Shown here: positions 8,771-18,484 of the stretch, one piece after another | How the letters are laid out: every line of letters starts with the position of its first letter | Numbering within the stretch: the stretch's first letter is position 1 | Origin: Nevskiaceae bacterium | GTDB lineage: Bacteria > Pseudomonadota > Gammaproteobacteria > Nevskiales > Nevskiaceae | Reading direction: 5' to 3' | Assembly: GCA_004297005.1 (NCBI GenBank) | Contig: SCVA01000031.1 | Span: 1-59,528 of the forward strand | DNA: 59,528 bases | Program-made: the position numbers and the translations under genes | Notes under the pieces: generated by a model | What the model saw: only the letters and a program-made list of their open reading frames with translations | Databases searched by the model: none | Told to the model about the DNA's origin: nothing

Positions 8771-10177
8771 TCAGTCGCCGACCAGCAAGCCGTCCACTTC
8801 CTTCAAATCGCGCAGCACCAGTTGGCCGGCGAGCGCTTTGAGGCGCAGCAGCGACAGCAGGTATTCGTAGCGCGACTGCTCGTAGTTGCGCTCGGCGGCG
8901 TAGCGCTGCTGGCGGGAATTGAGCACGTCGATGGCGGTGCGGGTGCCGATCTCCAGGCCGGTTTCCACCGCCACCAGGGCGCTGCGGCTGGAGGCGGCGG
9001 CGGCCTTCAGGGCCTTCACCTTGGAGCTGCCGGTGACCACGCCCTGGTAGGTGCTGCGCAGCTGGCGCTCGGCCTGACGACGGGCGGCATCGACTTCCGC
9101 CAGCTTCTGCTCGCGAGTCGCCACCGCCTGGCGCACGCCGGACTGGGTGGCGCCGCCGGCGAACAGCGGCAGGCTCAGGCGCAGGCCGTAGGAGGGGCCG
9201 GACAAGGTATAGGGCAGGGTGCCGGACTCGCTGGTGCTGTCGGCGTAATTGACGCTGCCAGAAAGCGTCGGCAGATGACGCGCCTGGGCGGCTTTCACCG
9301 CGTAGCTGGCGACGTTGAAGTTGAGCTTGGCGGCGAGCACGTCGAGATTGCCGAGCAGGCCCTGCGTCACCCAGGCCTGGGCGCTGGCCGGCTTGGGGCT
9401 GGGCAGCGGCAGGTCTTCGCGCAGCGCCGCCAGCGGCTGCTTGGCGGCCTCGCTGAGCGGCACCATCTGCACTGCGCGCTCTTCGAGATTCACCAGCGGC
9501 TCGCGGCTGATCTCTTCCAGCGCCTCGGTGGCGGTGGCGAGCGCCTGCTCGGCCTCCAGCACGCTGGCGACACTCAGGTCGTAGCGCGCCTGCACTTCCT
9601 CGGTATCGGTGACGCTGGAGATGCCGACTTCCAGATTCTGCTTGGCGAGCTCCAGCTGCTGGGCCAGCGCCTGCTTCTCGGTACGCGCCGAGCGCAGCAC
9701 GTCGCGGGCGCCGAGCACGCCGAAGTAGGCCTCGGCGACCTTCAGCAGCAGCGCCTGCTGCGCGGTCTTGTAGCTCAGTTCGGCGAGCGCGACCTGCTCG
9801 TTGGCCTGCTTCAGGCGATTCCAGCTTTCGAGGTCGAACAGCGGCTGCTTGAGCGTGATGCTCAGGCTCTTGTCGCTGCCGTCGTTCTTGCGCGAATAGG
9901 GGATCGCAGTGCCGGTGGTCGGCTCGGTGTAAGTGATCTCGATCTCGGAGTCGTTGACCACGTAGTCGTAGCCGGCGGCGATCTGCGGCAGCAGCAGCGC
10001 CCTGGCCTGCGGCGCGGCTTCCAGCGCGGCCTCGCGGGCAAAGCCGGCGGCGCGCAGGTTCGCGTCGTTCTTGCTGGCCAGCTCGTAGATGCGGAGCAGA
10101 TCCTTGGCGTGGACGGAGAGCGGCAGGGCAAGCAGCGAGGCTACAAACGAGGCCCGCAGAGTGGTCTTCAGCAACAT
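8771..10177 (-). CDS. tolC: TolC-family outer-membrane efflux channel
   Basis: A 468-residue outer-membrane factor. I place the start at the ATG at 10177, because it yields a clean signal peptide (MLLKTTLRASFVASLLALPLSVHA, cut after Ala24, shown here only to mark the start); the longer open frame adds 87 unlikely residues. The mature part begins KDLLRIYELASKND, typical of TolC, and contains the two repeats of long helices with the motif SSVTDTEEVQARYDLSVA and the later TRTAIDVLNSRQQRYAAERNYE. It faces the exporter operon 1-8599 end to end, and is the obvious channel for its HlyD adaptor, though as in E. coli it may serve several transporters. Confidence 0.9.
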   Translation of the reverse strand: MLLKTTLRASFVASLLALPLSVHAKDLLRIYELASKNDANLRAAGFAREAALEAAPQARALLLPQIAAGYDYVVNDSEIEITYTEPTTGTAIPYSRKNDGSDKSLSITLKQPLFDLESWNRLKQANEQVALAELSYKTAQQALLLKVAEAYFGVLGARDVLRSARTEKQALAQQLELAKQNLEVGISSVTDTEEVQARYDLSVASVLEAEQALATATEALEEISREPLVNLEERAVQMVPLSEAAKQPLAALREDLPLPSPKPASAQAWVTQGLLGNLDVLAAKLNFNVASYAVKAAQARHLPTLSGSVNYADSTSESGTLPYTLSGPSYGLRLSLPLFAGGATQSGVRQAVATREQKLAEVDAARRQAERQLRSTYQGVVTGSSKVKALKAAAASSRSALVAVETGLEIGTRTAIDVLNSRQQRYAAERNYEQSRYEYLLSLLRLKALAGQLVLRDLKEVDGLLVGD

Positions 10178-10438
10178 GGATGCGCAGCGCCTCGCGGCGT
10201 TCAAGGGTTCACAAAGGATGCCCATGCATTGTTGCATGGCGAGTGCGGGTTTCCGCGTGGCCTGTGCGCGGTTTCGCGTGGCGGTGGCGATATTCATGGC
10301 AAGCCCGTAGCGGGGGGCGAAGTCGCCCGCGCTTTCCGCATCAAAAATCGTGCTGACGATGAACTGCCAGTCAGCTTTCGCGCCTGAAAGTTTGCATCGG
10401 CCGACGGCCCGTTCGGACCGACGCGGCCAGGCCGGCAT

Positions 10439-10528
10439 TCAGTCGTCGCCCACGGCGAGTCCGGGGAACAGCACCTCGCTGAAACCGAACTGGCGCGGAT
10501 CGCTCATGCGCAGCACCTCGCGGATCAT
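10439..10528 (-). pseudogene. Possible peptide deformylase N-terminal remnant
   Basis: A 29-codon ORF begins MIREVLRMSDPR, which resembles the conserved start of many proteobacterial peptide deformylases (MIREVLRMGDPRL). After that the sequence no longer follows the family and stops after GLAVGDD. GGAG precedes the ATG. It may be a truncated def paralogue left by a deletion, or a chance match in a short sequence. None of the deformylase metal motifs are present. Confidence 0.3.
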
Positions 10529-10632
10529 GGCCGCGGCTCCGGCCGGGTGCTGACTCGGGGCAGGGCGTGCTGGCACGGAGGTGCTCCGCGGGTGGGCTTG
10601 CGAGGTAGGCAGCATACGACGCTGCGCCAGCG

Positions 10633-12939
10633 TCAACTCCGCTCGCGACAGCGCCGGAATCGCTGCAGCAGCGGCGCGTAGGCCGACTCCTCGACCGGGC
10701 CGATGCGCAGCCACTCGATCGCCATCGCGTCCAGTTGCGACTCGTCCGCCTTGAGACGCTGTCCCATGCCCTGCACCAGGCGTTGCAACTGATAGTCGCG
10801 ACGCAAGGCCTGATCCTCCGGTGGGGTTGGCAGGTCGGCCAGTATCTCGGCGCGGATGCAGAGCAGCCGCGCGGCCGCCTCGTTCGCCGACGGGTCGGCG
10901 GAGCGCTCGCCCGCGAGCGCCTGCTGGAGCGCGTCGAGGCCGTTTCTGGGCCAGCGTTGCACGGAGGCCATGAAGGTTTCGGCCGCCTTCTTCAAGGCGT
11001 CGACCTGTTCGCGATCCGCTGCGCGCGCCACGGCGAGCCGGTAGGCGCGGATCCGGTTAGCGGCTTCGAACAGATCGTTCCAGGCGCCCTCGGCCTCACG
11101 CGCGTCCTGACGGGCCAAGGACTCCTTGCAGCGCTCCAGCCCTCGTTCAAAACGGCTGCGAAGCTCGCGGGTATCGGCACGCGGAAGCTCGCCCAGCGCC
11201 TCGAAGGCGTTCCGCATGTCGCCCAGTGTCCCGGCCTGCGCCAGCAATTCGGCGCCGTCGAGCCTGGCGATCTTCTCGATCTGCTCGCACAGGGCGACGG
11301 CCTGCGCCTTGTTGTGCTCGAGTCCGGCGCTGTGGGCGGCGAACTCCTGATCGCGCTTCTGAAACACGGCGTCGCAGTGCCGGCGGAACTCGCTCCAGAG
11401 GCGTTGATCGACCTCGCGCGGCACCAGACCCACGGCCCGCCACTCCTGTTGCAGCGCCTTGATCCCGTCGATGGCCTTACGCCCGTCGTCGCTCGCAAGC
11501 AAGGCCTGGGCGCGCTCGATCAGCGACTCCTTCTGCTTCTGGTTGCGGGCGTACTCGGCGTCCAGCCGATCCTGCAGGCGTGCGACGAGCGCGGTGAATC
11601 GCGCTTGCTGCGGCTTGGCGGCCTGCGCGTCCACTGGCGAGCAGTTGCGCCAGGCAAGCTTCGTCTCGCGCAGGGCCTTGATCAGGGCCTGCCAGTCCGG
11701 CTGCTCCCAGTCGGCTCCCGCCTCGAACGCCGTCAACTCGGCGAGCAGGGCTTCGCGACGCCGCAGATTCTCCTCGCGGATCAGCGCCTGCGCCGCGAAG
11801 TACTCGCGGCAGGGCTGGTAGGCCTTTTGGGCGGCTTCCTGGAAGCGCTGCCAATCCGCGTCGGCGCTCTCGCCGGCACCCTTGCCCAGGGTGCGCCACT
11901 CGTCTTGCAGGTTCTTGATCCTGTCGGCGAGGGTCAGCGGTTCTAGCGGCGCGTCAATGAGCGTTTCCATCGCCTCGATCAGCTCGGCGCGCTTCGGCGT
12001 TACCGAGAAGCTCTTCCAGTCCTTCAGCTCGTCGAGCGGCTTGTCGAGCTGCTGCAACTGGCTGGCCAGGTGGTCCGGCAGCGGCGGAGCCCCCGCCCGC
12101 TTCTCCTCGATGGCCCGGCGCAGACTGGCCGCGCGGGCACTGCCGCCATCGCTCAGCGCCGCGCGTGCCTTGCGGATCAGTTCGGCGATCTGGCGCAGCG
12201 CCTGCTGCTCGGCCTGTTGCTGTTCAGCGAGGGCGCGCGTCTGCTCCTCGAACAGTCGTGCTTGCTCGGCAGTGGCCGCCGCCGCTGCCTGCGCCGCTTG
12301 TTCCCGCTGCTGCCTGGCCTCGGCCGCCGCCTCGGCGGCTGCTTGCGCACGCGCGGCCTCGGCCGCCACCTGGCGCGCCTGTTCGGCGATGGTTTCCCGT
12401 GCGCGGTCTATCCATTGCTGGACCCGGCCCTGCAACTCGGCATCTGCCTGAGCCGCCACGGCTTCCCAGCGCGTCTCCAATTGGGTCAGCCAGGGTCCGA
12501 ATGCGACGTCGTACGGCTGCCGGCTGTGGCGCTCGATCGCCTCCGAGGCCGCGCTGATCTCGGCCTGCAACAGCTCCTGCTGGCGGGCCTGTTCGAGCAG
12601 GGCTTCGCGCTTGGCGCTCAGGATCTTGTAGACGTTCTTGTCATTGCCGCCGCGAACCTCGCGGATGAGCTGCCGCAGCAGGTCCGGATCTTCGACGGCC
12701 TGAGCTGCCGCCTGGCGAATCCGGGTCGATGACCCGGCCACCACCAGCCGCGCCACGGCCGGGAAGTCCCGGGCATCAATGGCCGACTGCAAGGCCTTCT
12801 CCTCGGCAAAAGCCGCCAGCGCGCGCTGGGCGGCGTTCGGCTTCGCGAGCGCTGGATCGGCATTTTTTGAGGGCGCCGCGGCGGGCGGAACGGACGAAAG
12901 CGAAGGCGCTTTGCGAAACCAGCGCGAGAACAGCGACAT
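10633..12939 (-). CDS. DUF349-repeat coiled-coil protein
   Basis: A 768-residue cytoplasmic protein of the DUF349 family. The start at the ATG at 12939 gives MSLFSRWFRK; an earlier in-frame codon adds only 11 residues. The N-terminal third has a long Ala/Glu/Gln-rich coiled coil (about residues 185-265). After it come several DUF349-type helical repeats recognised by the pattern LQxEWRxLG / LQQEWRAVGLVP and repeated blocks rich in Trp, Arg and Phe. Members are widespread in gammaproteobacteria; a solid general role is not established, so I call no function. It stands alone, divergent from the exporter operon at 13190 and separated from tolC by about 450 bases. Confidence 0.85.
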   Translation of the reverse strand: MSLFSRWFRKAPSLSSVPPAAAPSKNADPALAKPNAAQRALAAFAEEKALQSAIDARDFPAVARLVVAGSSTRIRQAAAQAVEDPDLLRQLIREVRGGNDKNVYKILSAKREALLEQARQQELLQAEISAASEAIERHSRQPYDVAFGPWLTQLETRWEAVAAQADAELQGRVQQWIDRARETIAEQARQVAAEAARAQAAAEAAAEARQQREQAAQAAAAATAEQARLFEEQTRALAEQQQAEQQALRQIAELIRKARAALSDGGSARAASLRRAIEEKRAGAPPLPDHLASQLQQLDKPLDELKDWKSFSVTPKRAELIEAMETLIDAPLEPLTLADRIKNLQDEWRTLGKGAGESADADWQRFQEAAQKAYQPCREYFAAQALIREENLRRREALLAELTAFEAGADWEQPDWQALIKALRETKLAWRNCSPVDAQAAKPQQARFTALVARLQDRLDAEYARNQKQKESLIERAQALLASDDGRKAIDGIKALQQEWRAVGLVPREVDQRLWSEFRRHCDAVFQKRDQEFAAHSAGLEHNKAQAVALCEQIEKIARLDGAELLAQAGTLGDMRNAFEALGELPRADTRELRSRFERGLERCKESLARQDAREAEGAWNDLFEAANRIRAYRLAVARAADREQVDALKKAAETFMASVQRWPRNGLDALQQALAGERSADPSANEAAARLLCIRAEILADLPTPPEDQALRRDYQLQRLVQGMGQRLKADESQLDAMAIEWLRIGPVEESAYAPLLQRFRRCRERS

Positions 12940-13082
12940 GTTGACCTGCACCGCATTGGGGCCGGCGGGCATTCTACCTGCGCCCGACGGCCCGCTTCAT
13001 TCCAGCCACGAGAGAGCGACCTCGCGACGACTCAACTGGGCTTGGCGGGCGGGTGAACCCGTCCTGAGACCCCGTCGCGGCG

Positions 13083-13096
13083 TTGACCTGGGTCAA
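13083..13096 (+). promoter_or_regulatory. FNR/ANR box upstream of the lipoprotein-HlyD-RbbA-YhhJ exporter
   Basis: TTGAC-CTGG-GTCAA is a perfect dyad with both half-sites one base from the FNR consensus TTGAT-N4-ATCAA. Its centre is about 100 bases before the ATG at 13190. The gap leaves room for a class II promoter with the box near -41 and a leader of about 60 bases. Confidence 0.7.
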
Positions 13097-13189
13097 CGCC
13101 GGACACGCAGGCTGGGAGGAAAGTGAACGGCGTCTCCGCCCGCTGCGGAGGCGGTCCCGTTCCCTCCCGCCGCGCCACCGCCCGCTCCG

Positions 13190-14635
13190 ATGACCACCAC
13201 CGAGTTTGATGCCGGCACTACCGGACGCAGAGTCCGCTGGTGGTCGGGCCTGGGCGCGCTGCTGCTCGCCGGCTGTGCCTCGCTGGCGCCGCCGTATACC
13301 GCACCGGCGCTGCCAGTGGCGTCGCAGTATCCGGCCGATGCCGCGCCGGTCGCGGACGAGACCGCGGCGCCCGATCTGCGCTGGCAGTCCTACTTCGCCG
13401 ATCCGCGCCTGCGCGCGCTGATCACCGAGGCGCTCGCCAACAACCGCGATCTGCGCGTTGCCGCGCTGCGGGTGGAAGAGGCGCGCGCCGGCCTGGGCCT
13501 GCAACGCGCCGAGCGCTATCCCGTCGTCGGACTGGGCGCGCAGGACAGCCGCGCGCGGGTGCCCGGCGATCTCAACCTCAGCGGCCAGCCGGTGATCGCC
13601 AGCGAGTACCAAGTCGGGCTGGTCAGCAGCACCTGGGAGCTCGACTTCTGGGGTCGCATCGCCAGCCTGGAAACCGCCGCGCGGGAAAACCTGCTGGCCA
13701 GCGAGTCGGCACGACGGGCGGTGCGGCTGTCGCTGATCGCCCAGGTGGCAAATGCCTACCTCGGCCTGCGAGAACTCGACGAGCGCCTGGCGCTGGCCGA
13801 GCGCAGCATCGCCAGCCGCGAGGAGTCACTGCGCATCTTCCGTCGCCGCAACGAAGTCGGCGCCACCAGCAAGCTGGAGCTGACCCAGGTGCAGAGCCTG
13901 CTGGCGCAAGCGCAGATGCTGGGCGCGCAACTGGCGCAGGCGCGCGCGCAACAGGCGCACGCCCTGGTGCGCCTGCTCGGCGGCAACACCGATCTGAGCG
14001 CACCATTGCCCGCCGGTGACGACACCGAGCCGGTGCTGGCGGCGCGCGCCGGCCTGCCTTCAGAGCTACTCAACCGGCGCCCAGACCTGATCGCCGCCGA
14101 GCACAGCCTGCGCGCGGCCCAGGCCAACATCGGCGCCGCGCGCGCGGCGTTCTTTCCGCGCATCACGCTCACCGGCAGCTACGGCAGCGCCAGCCCAGAA
14201 CTCGCAGGCCTGTTCGACGCCGGTAGCGGCGCCTGGAGCTTTCTGCCCAGCCTGTCGCTGCCGATCTTCGACGGCGGCCGTCGCCGCGCCGGGCTCGATC
14301 TGGCCGAGGTGCGCCGCGATCTCGCGGTGGCGCAGTACGAGGGCGCGGTGCAGAGCGCCTTCCGGGACGTCGCCGACGCCCTCGCTGCCGAGCGCTGGCA
14401 GGCCGAGCAACTGCGCATTCAGGAGCGCAACCTGGCGGCACAGAGCGAGCGCGCGCGGCTGGCGCAGCGGCGCTACGACTTCGGCGCCGCCACCTTCCTG
14501 GAAGTGCTCGATGCCCAGCGCGAGCTGCTCAATGCCGAGCAGCAGCGCGTGCAGGCCCGACGCGCACTGCTCAGCGCCCGCGTGCAGTTGTACGCGGCGC
14601 TGGGCGGCGATGCCCTCCCCAACGCCACACCCTGA
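13190..14635 (+). CDS. NodT/OprM-type outer-membrane efflux lipoprotein
   Basis: A 481-residue outer-membrane factor with a lipobox LLLAGC (Cys about residue 29) after a short hydrophobic stretch, so the mature protein would be lipid-anchored in the outer membrane. The two-fold repeat typical of the NodT branch is visible: ALANNRDLRVAALRVEEARA and, later, QEERNL-like helices with AQRRYDFGAATFLEVLDAQRELLNAEQ. LLNRRPDLIAAEHSLRAAQANIGAARAAFFPRI is the usual mid-protein signature. It ends 8 bases before the HlyD gene and starts a four-gene exporter operon; the operon therefore brings its own channel rather than relying on the TolC at 8771. Confidence 0.9.
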   Translation: MTTTEFDAGTTGRRVRWWSGLGALLLAGCASLAPPYTAPALPVASQYPADAAPVADETAAPDLRWQSYFADPRLRALITEALANNRDLRVAALRVEEARAGLGLQRAERYPVVGLGAQDSRARVPGDLNLSGQPVIASEYQVGLVSSTWELDFWGRIASLETAARENLLASESARRAVRLSLIAQVANAYLGLRELDERLALAERSIASREESLRIFRRRNEVGATSKLELTQVQSLLAQAQMLGAQLAQARAQQAHALVRLLGGNTDLSAPLPAGDDTEPVLAARAGLPSELLNRRPDLIAAEHSLRAAQANIGAARAAFFPRITLTGSYGSASPELAGLFDAGSGAWSFLPSLSLPIFDGGRRRAGLDLAEVRRDLAVAQYEGAVQSAFRDVADALAAERWQAEQLRIQERNLAAQSERARLAQRRYDFGAATFLEVLDAQRELLNAEQQRVQARRALLSARVQLYAALGGDALPNATP

Positions 14636-14643
14636 GCCCACCG

Positions 14644-15717
14644 ATGAAGCCCTATTCCAACAAGAAGTTGTTCGCCCTGGTGGCTCTGGTGGTGCTGGCC
14701 GCCGTCATCTACTACGGCTGGAGCCGCCTGCGTCACCAGGGCCCCGGCGAAGGCTTCATCAGCGGCAATGGCCGCATCGAGGCCACCGAGGTCGATCTCG
14801 CCACCAAGCTTGGCGGCCGGGTGGAGGCGGTGCTGGTCAACGAGGGTGATTTCGTGCAGGCCGGGCAGGTGCTGGCGCGCATGCAGGTGGATGTGCTGGA
14901 AGCGCAGCGCGACGAGGCACGGGCGCATCGCCAGCAGGCGCTGGACGCGGTGGCTAGCGCGCAGGCGCAGGTGGCGGTGCGTGAAAGTGATGCCCTCGCC
15001 GCGCAGGCAGTGGTGGCGCTGCGCGCCGCCGAACTCGATGCCGCGCGCCGTCGGTTGGCGCGCTCGGAGTCGCTGTCCGCCGAAGGCGCCGCCTCGATCC
15101 AGGAACTCGATGACGACCGCGCCCGGGTGCGTGGCGCCGAGGCGGCGCTGACCGCCGCGCAGGCGCAGGCAGCGGCGGCGAAAGCCGGCATCGCCGCCGC
15201 GCGGGCGCAGGTGGTGGGGGCGCAGTCGGCGGTGCCGGCCAGCGCCGCCACCATCGCCCGCATCGAGGCCGACATCGCCGACAGCGCGCTGAAAGCGCCG
15301 CGCGACGCCCGCGTGCAATACCGCATCGCGCAGCCTGGCGAAGTACTGGGCGCCGGCGGCAAGCTGCTCAACCTGGTTGATCTCTCCGACGTCTACATGA
15401 GCTTCTTCCTGCCCGAGACCGCCGCCGGCCGGGTGGCGCTGGGCAGCGAGGTGCGCATCGTGCTGGATGCCGCGCCGCAGTTTCCGATCCCGGCGCGGGT
15501 GAGCTATGTGGCGAGCACCGCGCAGTTCACGCCGAAGACGGTGGAGACCGCCAGCGAGCGGCAGAAGCTGATGTTCCGGGTCAAGGCCAACATCGACCGT
15601 GAGCTGTTGAAGAAGCACCTTGAGCAGGTGAAGACCGGCCTGCCGGGCGTGGCCTGGCTCAAGCTCGACGCCGCCGCCGAGTGGCCGCCGGAACTGGCGC
15701 TGCGGGCCGGCGAATGA
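14644..15717 (+). CDS. yhiI: HlyD-family adaptor (YhiI-like)
   Basis: A 357-residue periplasmic adaptor with one N-terminal membrane segment (residues 9-25), a split lipoyl domain ([21 protein letters not shown] ... [30 protein letters not shown]) and a long Ala-rich helical hairpin. The start [11 protein letters not shown] is characteristic of adaptors that work with ABC-2 type exporters such as YhiI and YbhG. It overlaps the next gene by ATGA. By neighbour and order it matches the E. coli yhiI-rbbA-yhhJ set, with the outer-membrane lipoprotein gene added upstream. Confidence 0.88.
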   Translation: MKPYSNKKLFALVALVVLAAVIYYGWSRLRHQGPGEGFISGNGRIEATEVDLATKLGGRVEAVLVNEGDFVQAGQVLARMQVDVLEAQRDEARAHRQQALDAVASAQAQVAVRESDALAAQAVVALRAAELDAARRRLARSESLSAEGAASIQELDDDRARVRGAEAALTAAQAQAAAAKAGIAAARAQVVGAQSAVPASAATIARIEADIADSALKAPRDARVQYRIAQPGEVLGAGGKLLNLVDLSDVYMSFFLPETAAGRVALGSEVRIVLDAAPQFPIPARVSYVASTAQFTPKTVETASERQKLMFRVKANIDRELLKKHLEQVKTGLPGVAWLKLDAAAEWPPELALRAGE

Positions 15718-18482
15718 ACTCCCTGCCGGAGCCGGCTCTCCGGCCAGCGGTGGTCCGCTTCCAGCAGGTCAGCCAGCGCTACGGCAAGACCCTGGCGCTG
15801 GATGGCGTCAGCCTGGAGCTACCGGCCGGCTGCATGGTTGGCCTGATCGGCCCCGACGGCGTCGGCAAGTCCAGCCTGCTGGCGCTGGCCGCCGGCGCGC
15901 GCGCGGTGCAGGCCGGCAAGGTCCACACCCTGGGCGGCGACATGGCCGAGCGTCGTCACCGCGAGCGGGTCTGTCCCGACGTCGCCTACATGCCGCAGGG
16001 CCTGGGCAAGAACCTCTACCCGACGCTGTCGGTGGAGGAGAACCTGCAATTCTTCGCGCGCCTGTTCGGCCACGCCGCCGGCGAGCGCCGACGCCGTATC
16101 GACGAGCTCACCCGCAGCACCGGGCTGTATCCCTTTCTCGACCGTCCGGTCGGCAAGCTCTCCGGTGGCATGAAGCAGAAGCTGGGCCTGTGCTGCGCAC
16201 TGATCCACGACCCCGAACTGCTGATCCTCGACGAGCCCACCACCGGCGTTGATCCGCTGGCGCGCAGCCAGTTCTGGGCGCTGATCGGACGCATCCGCGC
16301 GCAGCATCCAGGCATGAGCGTGATCGCCGCCACCGCCTACATGGACGAGGCGCAGCGCTTCGACTGGCTGGTGGCGCTGGATGCCGGCCGTGTGCTGGCC
16401 AGCGGCACGCCGGCGCAGCTGCTGGCGCAGACCGGCAGCCACGATCTGGAAGCCGCCTTCATCGCCCTGCTGCCCGAGGCCAAGCGCCAGGGCCATCAGG
16501 CGGTGGTGATTCCGCCGCTGGTGGAGACCGCCGGCGAGGAGGTGGCCATCGAGGCGCGCGAGCTGACCATGCGCTTCGGCGACTTCGTGGCAGTGGACCA
16601 CGCCAGCTTCCGCATCCGCCGTGGCGAGATCTTCGGCTTTCTCGGCTCCAATGGCTGTGGCAAGACCACCACCATGAAGATGCTCACCGGCCTGCTGCCG
16701 GCCAGCGAGGGCCAGGCCTGGCTGTTCGGCCAGACGGTGGACCCCAAGGATCTCGCCACCCGCAGGCGGGTCGGCTACATGTCGCAGGGCTTCTCGCTGT
16801 ACTCCGAGTTGAGCGTGGCGCAGAACCTGGTGCTGCACGCCCGGCTGTTCCAAGTGCCGGAGGCGGAGATCCCGACGCGGGTGCAGGCGATGAGCCGGCG
16901 CTTCGGCCTGGAGCAGTTTCTCGGCGCCCTGCCCAACGCGCTGCCGCTGGGCATGCGCCAGCGGCTGTCGCTGGCGGTGGCGATGGTGCATGAGCCGGAG
17001 CTGCTGATCCTCGACGAGCCCACCTCTGGCGTCGATCCGGTGGCGCGCGACAACTTCTGGCGGCTGCTGATCGAGCTGTCGCGCCGCGACCGGGTGACCA
17101 TCTTCATCTCCACCCATTTCATGAACGAGGCCGAGCGCTGCGACCGCATCTCGCTGATGCACGCCGGCCGGGTGCTGGTCAGTGACCGGCCGCAGGCGCT
17201 GCGTGAGGCGCGCGGCGCCGAGACCCTGGAGCAGGCCTTCATCGCCTATTTGGAAGAAGCCGGCGCGCGTGGCGAGCAGCCGGTGCCGGAGCCCGCCGTA
17301 TCGGAAGCGTCGCTGGCGCCACCACCGCCACCACCATCGACCAAGACCCGCCGTCGCGGCTTCAGCCTGGCGCGTGCCTGGAGCTACAGCCTGCGCGAGC
17401 AACTGGAGCTGCAACGCGACCCGGTGCGCGCCACGCTGGCGCTAATCGGCAGCCTGCTGCTGATGTTCATCATGGGCTATGGCATCAGCCTGGATGTCGA
17501 GGACTTGAGCTTCGCAGTGCTCGACCGCGACCAGACCACGCTCAGCCATAACTATGTCCTGGGCCTGTCCGGCTCACGCTACTTCGTCGAGAAGCCGGCG
17601 ATCCGCGACTACGCCGACCTCGACCGCCGCATGCGCAGCGGCGAGCTGTCGCTGGCGCTGGAGATCCCCGCCGGCTTCGCCCGCGACGCCAGTCGTGGCC
17701 GTGCGGTGGAGATCGGTGCCTGGATCGATGGCGCCATGCCGACGCGTGGCGAGACCGCCGCCGGCTACGTGCAGGGCATGCACCAGGCTTGGCTGGCCGA
17801 GCAGTCGCGGCTGCAACTGGGGCAGACGGCAGTGGGCGCCGCCGACGTCGAGACGCGCTTCCGCTACAACCCGGACGTGAAGAGTCTGCCGGCGATGGTG
17901 CCGGCGGTGATCCCGATGCTGCTGATGATGATTCCGGCGATGCTGGCGGCGCTGTCGGTGGTGCGCGAGAAGGAGCTGGGCTCCATCCTCAATCTCTACG
18001 TCACCCCGGTGCGCCGCAGCGAGTTTCTGTTCGGCAAGCAACTGCCCTATGTGCTGCTGGCGCTGTTCAACTTCCTGCTGATGGTGCTGCTGGCGGTGAC
18101 CGCCTTTGGGGTGCCGATCAAGGGCAGCTTTTTAACCCTGCTCGCCGCCGCCGTGCTCTACGTGATCTGCGCCACCGGGGCCGGCTTGCTGGCCTCCAGC
18201 TTTACCCGTAGCCAGGTGGCGGCGGTGTTCCTGACCATGATCGGCACCATGATCCCCACCATCCAGTACTCCGGCCTGCTCGATCCGGTGAGTTCGCTGG
18301 AAGGCGCCGGCGCGGTGATCGGCCAGGTGTATCCCGCCAGCCACTTCCTCACCATCAGCCGCGGCGTCTTCAACAAGGCGCTGGGCTTCGCCGACCTGCG
18401 CGGTTCGTTCTGGCCGCTGCTGGTGAGCGCGCCGACGATCTTGCTGCTGGCGCTCCTGCTGCTGAAGAAGCAGGAGCGCTGA
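15714..18482 (+). CDS. rbbA: RbbA-type fused ABC protein (two ATPase domains plus ABC-2 permease)
   Basis: A 922-residue fusion. The first ATPase domain has Walker A GPDGVGKS (residues 46-53), signature LSGGMKQK (about 149) and Walker [14 protein letters not shown]. The second has Walker A GSNGCGKT (about 311) and Walker [14 protein letters not shown], but its signature reads LPLGMRQR instead of LSGGxxQR. A Pro-rich linker of about 40 residues follows, then an ABC-2 membrane domain with about six segments. Length and order match E. coli RbbA, described as a ribosome-associated ATPase but also as the core of an exporter. With YhiI-like and YhhJ-like partners beside it, export is the safer reading. 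Start chosen at the ATG overlapping the HlyD stop. Confidence 0.9.
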   Translation: MNSLPEPALRPAVVRFQQVSQRYGKTLALDGVSLELPAGCMVGLIGPDGVGKSSLLALAAGARAVQAGKVHTLGGDMAERRHRERVCPDVAYMPQGLGKNLYPTLSVEENLQFFARLFGHAAGERRRRIDELTRSTGLYPFLDRPVGKLSGGMKQKLGLCCALIHDPELLILDEPTTGVDPLARSQFWALIGRIRAQHPGMSVIAATAYMDEAQRFDWLVALDAGRVLASGTPAQLLAQTGSHDLEAAFIALLPEAKRQGHQAVVIPPLVETAGEEVAIEARELTMRFGDFVAVDHASFRIRRGEIFGFLGSNGCGKTTTMKMLTGLLPASEGQAWLFGQTVDPKDLATRRRVGYMSQGFSLYSELSVAQNLVLHARLFQVPEAEIPTRVQAMSRRFGLEQFLGALPNALPLGMRQRLSLAVAMVHEPELLILDEPTSGVDPVARDNFWRLLIELSRRDRVTIFISTHFMNEAERCDRISLMHAGRVLVSDRPQALREARGAETLEQAFIAYLEEAGARGEQPVPEPAVSEASLAPPPPPPSTKTRRRGFSLARAWSYSLREQLELQRDPVRATLALIGSLLLMFIMGYGISLDVEDLSFAVLDRDQTTLSHNYVLGLSGSRYFVEKPAIRDYADLDRRMRSGELSLALEIPAGFARDASRGRAVEIGAWIDGAMPTRGETAAGYVQGMHQAWLAEQSRLQLGQTAVGAADVETRFRYNPDVKSLPAMVPAVIPMLLMMIPAMLAALSVVREKELGSILNLYVTPVRRSEFLFGKQLPYVLLALFNFLLMVLLAVTAFGVPIKGSFLTLLAAAVLYVICATGAGLLASSFTRSQVAAVFLTMIGTMIPTIQYSGLLDPVSSLEGAGAVIGQVYPASHFLTISRGVFNKALGFADLRGSFWPLLVSAPTILLLALLLLKKQER

Positions 18483-18484
18483 GC

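Noticed and set aside
8822..10387. Long plus-strand open frame opposite tolC
   Set aside because: Composition is typical antisense shadow (Gly, Ala, Gln, Arg, His rich) and the TolC reading on the other strand is strong.
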